Source of the DNA: Rhodospirillales bacterium
GTDB taxonomy: Bacteria > Pseudomonadota > Alphaproteobacteria > Rhodospirillales_A > JACZKS01
Direction of reading: 5' to 3'
Assembly: GCA_018648445.1 (NCBI GenBank)
Contig: JABGRG010000129.1
Location: 1-9,874 of the forward strand
DNA: 9,874 bases
Shown: one piece after another, positions 1 through 9,441 of the stretch
Position numbering within the stretch: position 1 is the first letter of the stretch
How the letters are laid out: each line of letters starts with the position of its first letter
Position numbers and translations under genes: made by a program
Notes under the pieces: model-generated
Databases searched by the model: none
What the model was told of the DNA's origin: nothing
What the model saw: the letters and a program-made list of their open reading frames with translations, nothing else

Positions 1-918
1 GGCGGGATAGACGCCGGTAAACCGCCCAGCCGCCTCGAATGACGGCAGAAGATACATGACGTGGGTCGCGCAGTCATGATCGGCGCTGTTCATGGGAGAC
101 GGCTTCAGGCCGAGATTTCCGAGAAGTTCCGTTCCTGCCAAAATCTGGCGGCGTTCGGCGCGCATTTTCTCGACCATTCCGTCGATCCGGTCGAGCTGGA
201 CATTCAGCATGGCGCCCTGCAACTCGGAAGCCCGGCCGCCATTGCCGGCAAACGGCTTTTCGGTGTCGGCCCGGCCGGTCCAGTAGAAATGGCACGGGTC
301 GATGGCGCAGCGCGCCCGCTCGGCGATTTTCTCATCCGACGTCGCCACCGCGCCGCCCTCGCCGCAGGTCATGTTTTTATAATAATTGAAGCTGTACGCG
401 CCGACATGACCGATGGAGCCGAACCGCCGCCCCTCATAGCTGCCGCCGACACCCTGGCAGGCATCCTCAATCACCCACAATCCGCGCCGTTCGGCAATTT
501 CCATGATGGCGTCCATATTGCACGCCGCACCCCACATATGAACCGGAACGACAGCCCGTGTCCTCGGCCCAATCGCCGCTTCCATGGCTTCCGGTTCCAA
601 GGTAATGCTTTCATCCACATCGACAATCACGGGAATGGCGCCGGTTGTCAGCACGGCGGTGGCCGTCGCCATGTAGGTATGCGCCGGAACCAGCACCTCA
701 TCCCCCGGCCCCAACCCAAGCGCCGTCATTCCGGCGGATAACGCATAAGTGCCGCTGGACGTCAGCGCCACGTGCGGCACGCCCAGATATTCGGCGTAAC
801 GCTCCTCAAAGCGGTCGCATTCCCCGCCGATCCCATAGCGAAACAACGCCCCGCCGCGAATGGCCCTGGCGATCGCCTCGATTTCTTCCTCACCAACCTT
901 GTACACGGCATTCTCCAT
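1..918 (-). CDS. DegT/DnrJ/EryC1/StrS family PLP-dependent aminotransferase, C-terminus off the left edge
   Basis: 306 codons are present from an ATG at 918 to the window edge, with no stop, so the C-terminal part (family usually about 370-420 aa) is missing. Visible fold-type I features: phosphate-binding SSGT (residues 54-57), EDACQG with the pyridine-nitrogen Asp at 152, and SFNYYKN with the PLP Schiff-base Lys at 181 followed by GEGGA. This family transfers an amino group from Glu or Gln to keto-sugars or keto-cyclitols, typically for surface polysaccharide or secondary metabolite precursors. The exact substrate cannot be read from the sequence. FRYG near residue 27 resembles members acting on sugars and inososes, but that is only a hint. 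The start is uncertain: ATG 918 has a weak upstream Shine-Dalgarno, whereas a GTG four codons later (906-904) has GGAG six bases before it. It lies 140 bp downstream of the MocR pseudogene on the same strand, across a dyad-rich spacer, so independent transcription is plausible. Confidence 0.9.
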   Translation of the reverse strand, partial: MENAVYKVGEEEIEAIARAIRGGALFRYGIGGECDRFEERYAEYLGVPHVALTSSGTYALSAGMTALGLGPGDEVLVPAHTYMATATAVLTTGAIPVIVDVDESITLEPEAMEAAIGPRTRAVVPVHMWGAACNMDAIMEIAERRGLWVIEDACQGVGGSYEGRRFGSIGHVGAYSFNYYKNMTCGEGGAVATSDEKIAERARCAIDPCHFYWTGRADTEKPFAGNGGRASELQGAMLNVQLDRIDGMVEKMRAERRQILAGTELLGNLGLKPSPMNSADHDCATHVMYLLPSFEAAGRFTGVYPA

Positions 919-1058
919 TATTCAGCTTTGGACGGCGCATGATCGTGCGCGATTCCAAGTGCACAATGCGGAGATGGCGGTCCCATCAAAAGGTCCACAT
1001 ATGTTTAAATTGCAGGAGCCAATATTGCCTGCACACTTTTGATGCGCATCAACGGGCT
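919..1058. promoter_or_regulatory. Dyad-rich spacer between regulator and aminotransferase
   Basis: This 140 bp spacer holds three symmetrical elements. The first is a perfect 14 bp palindrome, TTGATGCGCATCAA (1039-1052), directly after the regulator's stop codon. The second is a 9 bp inverted repeat, CATCAAAAG (984-992) with CTTTTGATG (1036-1044). The third is a nested 6 bp stem, TGCAGG (1011-1016) with CCTGCA (1028-1033), around an 11-base loop. On the minus strand the inner stem is followed by ATTTAAAC, too weak a T-run for a convincing terminator. The palindrome could be an operator for the aminotransferase gene, and the nested stems could fold in its leader RNA. No clear sigma70 promoter was recognised. 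Function is inferred from symmetry only. Confidence 0.4.
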
Positions 1059-2528
1059 TTAGCATCTCGCCGATTCCAGGTCTTTGAAAACGGCTTGCAG
1101 TGTCTGGAGATTGGCGCGGATTTGCGAGTCGTCGTTTGCCGCGTATCCCAATACCATGCCTTGTTTTGGCGGGGTGTGATGGTAGAGCGTGGACAGCCGC
1201 TTGAATTGGATGGAGCGCTTCATGCATTGTTCCAGCAATTTGCCATCATCAATGCCCGGCACCAGGTAACCGACCATCTGAATGCCTGCGTCGGCGGACC
1301 GAAGGTGCATCCAGTCACCGAGTATTTCGCGGCACAGCGAACCGAACAATATCTTTCTCTGGCGATACAGGCGGCGCATTTTCCGCAAATGGGTTGAAAA
1401 ATGGCCGTTGCTGATGAAATCCGCCAACGTCGCCTGGAGCAATTGCGACGGATGCTGTCCGGTGATGTTGACGGCGCGAGCAAAATCGTTGACATGGACT
1501 TTCGGCACGACGATGAAGCCGATTCGCAGGGAAGGGAAAATCGTTTTGGAAAACGAGCCCACATAGATCACCCGCTCGGCCCCATCGAGGCCATGAAGGG
1601 CTGGGATCGGCGGTCCACGGAACCTGAATTAACTGTCGTAGTCATCTTCGATAATCCAGCTATCGTGCCGCGCTGCAAGCTCCAGCAACCTGAGGCGATC
1701 ATCCATCTGCATGATGTTGCAATTCGGCCATTGGCACGAGGGCGTGACATAAATGAGCCGCGGCGGGGGCGCATCGGGATCGAAGTCCCAGCGGCTGCCG
1801 TCGATCAGCATGGGTGTAATCCGCGCACCGGAACTCAGCAATGCGCTGCGGGCGCCGTCATACCCCGGCTCCTCCATCCACACGGGGTCACCCGGATCAA
1901 CCATCAGGCGTGAAATGAGGTCCAGCGCCGCCTGGGCGCCACCGACCACGATGACCTGGTCCGGATCGCAGTTCACCCCGCGCGATACGGCCAAATACCC
2001 GGATATGGCTTCCTTCAGGCGCGGATGACCCGAGATCATCGAATATCCCAGGTACTCGGAATTTAGCCTGCGCGAATTAGCCGTCTCCAACTTCGACCAG
2101 ACGGCGAAGGGAAACTGCCGCAGGTCGGGCAACCCCGGGTGAAAGGTGTGCGGACCGAACAGGGTTCCTTCCTTCGGTTGCCCCGTCATCAACCGGCCAC
2201 GTTGGGACAGGGGCGGAAGGGCGGCCTTGTTGTTCTTTTCATGGACTTCCGGCGATTGTTCGGGAAGGTGGGCAACGAACGTCCCTGAGCCCCGGCTGGT
2301 CACCACGAAGCCCGCCGCCCACAGCATTTCATATGCGAAAATGACCGTATTGCGGCTGATCCCCAGATCGCCAGCAAGAACGCGGCTGGCCGGCAACCGC
2401 TGGTCCGCGCGCAGTTGCCCGTTCAGTATCGCCTCACGCAACGAATTGAATACCTGTTGATAGACCGGACGATCCGATTTCGGATCAATGCGGATCGTGT
2501 CGATGGGAAACGTCGTTGATCGCGCCAT
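1059..2528 (-). pseudogene. MocR-family (GntR/aminotransferase) regulator interrupted by an in-frame TAA
   Basis: Read through one stop, this frame encodes a full MocR-type regulator of about 488 residues. It has an N-terminal GntR winged helix (about residues 18-85, RPVYQQVF through SRGSGTFV) and a fold-type I aminotransferase-like domain. The C-terminal half carries SFSK, with the PLP-binding Lys at about residue 328 (Lys312 in GabR), then FPSLRIG and RKMRRLYRQR. The stop is at 1629-1631: GAC AGT TAA TTC AGG, where the family reads DSEFRY-like sequence, so one GAA-to-TAA change explains it. Both halves stay in the same frame (2600 and 1571 differ by a multiple of three), so this is not a frameshift. 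The product would stop at 299 aa, keeping the DNA-binding domain and losing the PLP lysine. The start was set at the ATG at 2528 (MARSTTFP), where the conserved part begins, with AAAGGG upstream; an ATG at 2600 is possible but adds non-family residues. MocR proteins commonly regulate a divergent neighbour, here the VOC/NTF2 pair. Confidence 0.85.
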
Positions 2529-2575
2529 AAAGTGGCCCTTTCGATTTCCACAAAAGCAGCACTTTTCTATGGCAC
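2522..2575. repeat. Imperfect inverted repeat over the MocR start codon
   Basis: GCGCCATAAAGTG (2522-2534) is mirrored by CACTTTTCTATGGCAC (2560-2575). The arms match with a three-base gap and one mismatch, separated by 25 bases. The left arm spans the regulator's start codon at 2526-2528. The position would suit an autoregulatory operator, but the symmetry is imperfect and could be chance. Confidence 0.25.
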
Positions 2576-2636
2576 AATAAACAGCGATACCCCTGTCCAA
2601 TCAAGCCGAGACTCGTCGCCGGGTGAATTGGGTGCA

Positions 2637-2672
2637 CTGTCACCGTAACCCTGTCACCGTAAAGACCGTAAA
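2637..2672. repeat. Tandem direct repeat CTGTCACCGTAA, candidate operator
   Basis: CTGTCACCGTAA occurs exactly twice, at 2637-2648 and 2651-2662 (period 14). A shorter copy of its core, ACCGTAA, follows at 2665-2671. It lies about 110 bp upstream of the MocR start, in the divergent spacer. MocR regulators such as GabR and PdxR are known to bind direct repeats, so these may be its sites. Binding is inferred from position and repeat type. Confidence 0.45.
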
Positions 2673-2796
2673 GGGACACGTGTGCCAATGTTCATGTATG
2701 GGCCTCTATCACGGCATGAGAAATGATGGCAGTTGGTTTGAGGTGTCCGACACTTTCGCAACGCGCTGGGGCAACCTCGAGCTTGCCTGCCGACTC

Positions 2797-2826
2797 TTGA
2801 CAGCAAAGCAGACCGGGACCCAATAA
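2797..2826 (+). promoter_or_regulatory. Weak sigma70-like promoter candidate for the VOC/NTF2 pair
   Basis: A perfect -35 hexamer TTGACA (2797-2802) is followed at 18 bases by CAATAA (2821-2826), a poor -10. It is placed correctly to transcribe the VOC remnant and the NTF2-like gene. The weak -10 makes the call tentative; a MocR-type promoter could depend on activation. Confidence 0.25.
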
Positions 2827-2882
2827 GAGGACATATTGAACTATCCCGGCCTGTCCCCCTTGAATCAAGTAAGCCGTCTCCA

Positions 2883-3140
2883 AACATCTGGAAACAGCAG
2901 GCCCGACCAACGGTGTTCGAGCCCTTTGCCGACGATACGGACTATTTCGGACGGGCCGATCAGCAATGGATGATCAATTTCCGGGTGGCCAATCTGGGCG
3001 CCATGATCGAACAGCTTGAAGCTGCCGGTATCGGCGTCGAAACCCGGGAGGAATGGGATTCCGAGATCGGGCGGTTCGCCCGAATACACGATCCCGAAGG
3101 CAACCCCATAGAGCTTTGGCAGCCCGCCGCGATTGACTGA
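2883..3140 (+). pseudogene. 5'-truncated VOC (glyoxalase/bleomycin-resistance fold) protein
   Basis: The frame from NIWKQQ (2883) through TVFEPF, DTDYFGR, WMINFRV and RFARIHDPEGNPIELWQP to the TGA at 3138-3140 matches the C-terminal two thirds of small VOC-superfamily proteins. The Glu of IELW is the usual second metal ligand. About 86 aa remain, against roughly 120-140 in the family; the N-terminal beta-alpha-beta module with the first metal ligand is missing. Upstream the frame is open to about 2742 but has no VOC-like sequence, no ATG and no ribosome binding site. A GTG at 2913 would give only 75 aa and also lacks a Shine-Dalgarno. The NTF2-like gene follows 17 bp downstream, so the two were probably an operon. 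Either the 5' end was deleted or it diverged beyond recognition. The original substrate is unknown. Confidence 0.7.
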
Positions 3141-3157
3141 ATAAGGTGTTCTCAGAC

Positions 3158-3919
3158 ATGCCGACAAAAAAAGAGCAGGTCCGCGCATTGCTGAAAAGTA
3201 TCGAAACCGGCGATCCGGGGCCAATCGCGATTGTCGATGAGGACAAGTACATTCAGCACAACCCGCAAACCCAGGAAGGGAGCACGGGGCTGGCCGCCCT
3301 GTTCAAGCGGCTTTCCAAGACCTCGCCCCGGGTCAATATCGTACGGGCCTTTGAGGATGGCGATTTCGTTTTCGCCCACACCGAGTACGATTTCGCGAGT
3401 TCGAAAATCGGCTTCGAAGTGTTCCGGTTTGAAAACGGCCACGCGGTCGAACACTGGGACAATATCCAAGAGAGACAAGGGCCGAACCGATCCGGCCGCA
3501 GCATGGTCGACGGACCGACCGAAGCCGTTGACCATGAGCGGACGGAAACCAACCGCGTGTTCGTTCGGTTATTTGTTGAAACCGTTCTGATCGATGGCGA
3601 TTTTGGGAAGCTGGAGGGCTTTTTCAACCAAAGGACCTACGTCGAGCACAATGCGCGGATCGACGACGGTCTGACCGGTCTACGGAATGCATTGGAGGCC
3701 ACGAAGGACGACCGCAGATGGATCGACTACCGGCATCTCCACCGCGTGCTGGCGGAGGGGAACTTCGTGCTTTGCGTCAGCGAGGGGTATTTCGGTGGGG
3801 CCCACGCCGCCTTCTATGACCTCTTTCGTGTCGCCGACGGAAACCTGGTTGAACATTGGGACACGACCGAAAAAATCGCGCCGCCTAGCGAGTGGAAGAA
3901 CAAGAACGGAAAATTCTGA
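3158..3919 (+). CDS. Double NTF2/SnoaL-like domain protein
   Basis: 253 aa from ATG 3158 to TGA 3919. A GTG at 3146 is in frame but overlaps the AAGG (3143-3146) that serves as ribosome binding site for the ATG 11 bases further on, so the ATG was chosen. The protein has two similar halves. Half one carries YIQHNP (31-36) and VEHWDN (97-102); half two carries YVEHNA (161-166) and VEHWDT (231-236). It ends EWKNKNGKF. These His/Trp signatures are those of the SnoaL-like NTF2 family annotated as predicted aldol-condensation-type enzymes, mostly single-domain proteins of about 130-150 aa; double-domain versions of about 250 aa also exist. No signal peptide or membrane segment is seen, so it is likely cytoplasmic. 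The substrate is unknown. It follows the truncated VOC gene and is divergent from the MocR pseudogene, which may once have controlled it. Confidence 0.85.
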   Translation: MPTKKEQVRALLKSIETGDPGPIAIVDEDKYIQHNPQTQEGSTGLAALFKRLSKTSPRVNIVRAFEDGDFVFAHTEYDFASSKIGFEVFRFENGHAVEHWDNIQERQGPNRSGRSMVDGPTEAVDHERTETNRVFVRLFVETVLIDGDFGKLEGFFNQRTYVEHNARIDDGLTGLRNALEATKDDRRWIDYRHLHRVLAEGNFVLCVSEGYFGGAHAAFYDLFRVADGNLVEHWDTTEKIAPPSEWKNKNGKF

Positions 3920-3976
3920 GGAATTACGGTGACAACGCATTAATTAGGGATCGAAGGGACGAGGCCCTTTGCGGGT

Positions 3977-3999
3977 CCGGGCGGAGCCCGGTCTTCTCT
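3977..3999 (+). terminator. Possible terminator of the NTF2-like gene
   Basis: A 6 bp G+C stem CCGGGC (3977-3982), loop GGA, GCCCGG (3986-3991), is followed by TCTTCTCT on the plus strand, 58 bases after the stop of the NTF2-like gene. The T-run is interrupted, so termination may be weak. A smaller hairpin, AAGGG/CCCTT, lies just upstream at 3954-3969. Confidence 0.35.
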
Positions 4000-4013
4000 G
4001 CAAATTTCGCACG

Positions 4014-4042
4014 AAAAAAGGGCGGTCCGAAGACCGCCCTTT
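4014..4042 (-). terminator. Rho-independent terminator of eno, UUCG loop
   Basis: On the minus strand an 11 bp perfect stem, AAAGGGCGGTC with GACCGCCCTTT (4042-4032 and 4027-4017), closes a TTCG tetraloop. It is followed by an unbroken T-run (six T in total, 4019-4014, the first three lying in the stem). It starts 24 bases after the eno stop and should end the pyrG-kdsA-eno transcript. The plus-strand reading lacks a long T-run, so the main direction is minus. Confidence 0.93.
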
Positions 4043-4065
4043 CTGTTCGCGTATATCGCTTTAGT

Positions 4066-6208
<2,143 letters not shown>

Positions 6209-6228
6209 AAACGCTACTCCCGGTAGCC

Positions 6229-7923
<1,695 letters not shown>

Positions 7924-7954
7924 TTAAATTTCCCTCGCCATCTCCGGCCCGCCC

Positions 7955-8293
7955 CTATTTCGCCAGGGGCGCCGCGGGCCCCGCAGGCTCGGCAGGCGCT
8001 TCCGTCGCCGGAGCCGTCGCCGCAGGCGTATCCATAATCGAGCTGGATTCGCGTCCGGAACCGCTCATGATCGCCAGTGTCATGCTCGTCACAAAAAACC
8101 CGGCGGCCAGAATGCCGGTCGCCCGCGTTAGAATATTGGCCGTGGCACGGCCGGTCATGAAGCCGCCCATTCCACCGCCTCCACCGCCGCCTCCGCCCAT
8201 ACCAAGGGCACCGCCTTCGCTACGCTGCAACAGCACCGTGCCGACCATGGCGATGGCGATAAGGATATGAATGACTAAAACGACCGTAAGCAT
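7955..8293 (-). CDS. secG: Preprotein translocase subunit SecG
   Basis: 112 aa. SecG is the small inner-membrane subunit of the SecYEG channel and assists protein export. The sequence shows the standard layout. Hydrophobic helix 1 covers about residues 2-22, followed by LLQRSEGGALGMGG, the family's conserved cytoplasmic loop. A run of nine glycines (about 33-41) and GFMTGR come next, then hydrophobic helix 2 (about 58-77). The tail is rich in Ala, Pro and Glu, as in many alphaproteobacterial SecG proteins, and poorly conserved. The ATG at 8293 has GGAACGG about eight bases upstream. It lies 134 bp after tpiA and ends in its own terminator, so transcription may come from tpiA or from the spacer. 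Confidence 0.95.
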   Translation of the reverse strand: MLTVVLVIHILIAIAMVGTVLLQRSEGGALGMGGGGGGGGGMGGFMTGRATANILTRATGILAAGFFVTSMTLAIMSGSGRESSSIMDTPAATAPATEAPAEPAGPAAPLAK

Positions 8294-8427
8294 TTTTTTT
8301 CCGTTCCAAACAACAAGGTCCCCCGCGCAAACATTAGGCGCGGGAGTTTCCGCCGGGGTTTTTACAAGGTTGTGCCGCCGATGGCTAGAGCAGAATTAGC
8401 CACCGGCGACAAACTTTTTTCGAACTA
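8294..8427. other. Structured tpiA-secG spacer
   Basis: Two dyads fill this spacer. CCCGCGC (8322-8328) pairs with GCGCGGG (8338-8344) around nine bases. A longer stem pairs 8376-8380 with 8404-8408 and 8382-8387 with 8397-8402, with one internal mismatch. The second is followed on the plus strand by CAAAC and six T (8415-8420), so it looks like a terminator facing the plus strand, although no plus-strand gene precedes it. On the minus strand there is no T-run after either hairpin, so tpiA transcripts probably continue into secG. No convincing secG promoter was seen. Confidence 0.4.
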
Positions 8428-9198
8428 TTATTTACAGCCCTTGGCAACAGCGCCGAAATCATCCGCATTCAGGGCAGCGCCACCGATGAGGCCGCCATCG
8501 ATATCCGGCTGGGCCAGAAGCTCTTTGGCGTTCTTCGGGTTCATGGAACCGCCGTAAAGAATCCGGATTCCATTGCCTTCTTCTTCGCCCACGGCCTTGA
8601 GCAGTTCGGCGCGGATCGCGGCATGGATTTCCTGTGCCTGTTCGGGGCTGGCCGTCAGGCCAGTGCCAATGGCCCAAACGGGCTCGTAGGCGACAACGGT
8701 GTTTTTGGCGGTTGCGCCTTCGGGCAACGAACCCTTTAGCTGCCGCCGATTGACGGTCATAGCCCGGTCCGCTTCGCGCTGGGTCAGCGTTTCGCCAATA
8801 CAAACGATGGCGATCATCTCGGCTTCCAGCACGGCTTCGGCCTTGGCCTTAACCGTCGCGTCGCCCTCACGGTGATCGGTACGCCGTTCGGAATGTCCGA
8901 CGATGACGTACTTGCAACCCGCATCCTTGAGCATGGAGGGGCTGATGTCGCCCGTGTGAGCGCCTTTTTCAGCCACATGGCAGTCCTGTGCGCCGAGCTT
9001 GACGCCGGAGCCCTTGATCTCGTCGGCAATGCTGGCAAGCAGCGTGAACGGCGGGCAAACCAACAGATCGAACGGTTGTTTTTTGCCTTTGGCCTTTTTC
9101 AGGAATTTGGCGACGCCCTTGGCAAGCGCACGTCCGTCCTTCTTGAGACCGTTCATTTTCCAGTTGCCCGCGATAAGAAAGCGGCGACCCTTGGCCAT
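8428..9198 (-). CDS. tpiA: Triosephosphate isomerase
   Basis: 256 aa, typical length. It interconverts dihydroxyacetone phosphate and glyceraldehyde 3-phosphate in the cytoplasm. TIM-barrel active-site residues are all present: Asn12 and Lys14 in AGNWKMNG, His102 in GHSERR, Glu172 in AYEPVWAIGTG, and the phosphate-binding YGGSMNPKN (215-223) and GLIGGAAL (236-243). The ATG at 9198 (MAKGRRFLIAGNWK) was chosen because AAGGA lies eight bases before it and the family begins there; an in-frame ATG at 9243 would add 15 residues unlike the family. It is the first gene of the minus-strand block, with a good promoter 67-94 bp upstream, and is divergent from ppiD. Confidence 0.97.
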   Translation of the reverse strand: MAKGRRFLIAGNWKMNGLKKDGRALAKGVAKFLKKAKGKKQPFDLLVCPPFTLLASIADEIKGSGVKLGAQDCHVAEKGAHTGDISPSMLKDAGCKYVIVGHSERRTDHREGDATVKAKAEAVLEAEMIAIVCIGETLTQREADRAMTVNRRQLKGSLPEGATAKNTVVAYEPVWAIGTGLTASPEQAQEIHAAIRAELLKAVGEEEGNGIRILYGGSMNPKNAKELLAQPDIDGGLIGGAALNADDFGAVAKGCK

Positions 9199-9264
9199 TT
9201 GAAAATTCCTTGATTTCTTGAAGTTATCCCATGTCAGACGCATACCCCGAGCGCCAACCGACTT

Positions 9265-9292
9265 TTTCTAACATAGCCTCCCGGTCCGTCAA
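9265..9292 (-). promoter_or_regulatory. Sigma70-like promoter of tpiA
   Basis: On the minus strand TTGACG (9292-9287, five of six consensus) is followed after 16 bases by TAGAAA (9270-9265, four of six). Transcription would begin near 9257, giving a leader of about 60 bases before the tpiA ATG at 9198. Confidence 0.6.
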
Positions 9293-9318
9293 AGGTTCTT
9301 CTTAGCGGCAATCCAGTG

Positions 9319-9347
9319 TTGCGGGCGCAATTCAGCGCTTCTATGAT
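9319..9347 (+). promoter_or_regulatory. Sigma70-like promoter of ppiD
   Basis: TTGCGG (9319-9324) and TATGAT (9342-9347, five of six) are separated by exactly 17 bases on the plus strand. Transcription would start near 9354, giving a leader of about 88 bases before the ATG at 9442. It lies 26 bp from the tpiA -35, back to back, so the two promoters form a compact divergent pair. Confidence 0.6.
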
Positions 9348-9441
9348 GCCGCGCGTTCTATCACGTTAATTGGAAAGACCTGCATTCAAACCCCAGACCG
9401 ATCCCTGAACATTCAGTACGGTCCTAAAGCAAGAGTTCACC

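Larger units (their letters stand above)
2529..2870. other. Gene-free divergent spacer
   Basis: About 340 bases between the regulator start and the recognisable VOC remnant. Open frames here (for example 2623-2826 plus and 2485-2688 minus) match no family I recognise and lack good ribosome binding sites. The stretch contains tandem CTGTCACCGTAA repeats (2637-2662), a weak promoter candidate (2797-2826) and part of the inverted repeat at the regulator start. In the VOC frame it stays open from about 2742 but does not resemble a VOC N-terminus, which suggests that the 5' part of that gene was lost here. Confidence 0.6.

Noticed and set aside
61..1397. Plus-strand frames at 61-741 and 645-1397
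   Set aside because: They lie antisense to the DegT-type aminotransferase and the MocR C-terminal half, and their translations are low-complexity Arg/His/Pro-rich shadows.
1059..1571. A separate aminotransferase-like gene starting at GTG 1571
   Set aside because: It is the in-frame continuation of the MocR gene beyond the TAA; a protein starting there would begin within the PLP-lysine strand and lack half of the fold.
2623..2826. Small plus-strand gene of 67 codons in the divergent spacer
   Set aside because: No recognisable family, no good ribosome binding site, and it overlaps the direct repeats; not supported as coding.
3920..4013. A tRNA or small RNA between the NTF2-like gene and eno
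   Set aside because: No cloverleaf or other recognisable RNA fold beyond the two short hairpins.
8166..8210. Glycine-codon repeat in secG as a possible microsatellite or sequencing artefact
   Set aside because: The codons are mixed (GGC, GGA, GGT), and a Gly-rich loop here is normal for alphaproteobacterial SecG.
9199..9243. N-terminally extended tpiA starting at ATG 9243
   Set aside because: The extra 15 residues do not resemble the family, and the ATG at 9198 has a better placed AAGGA.
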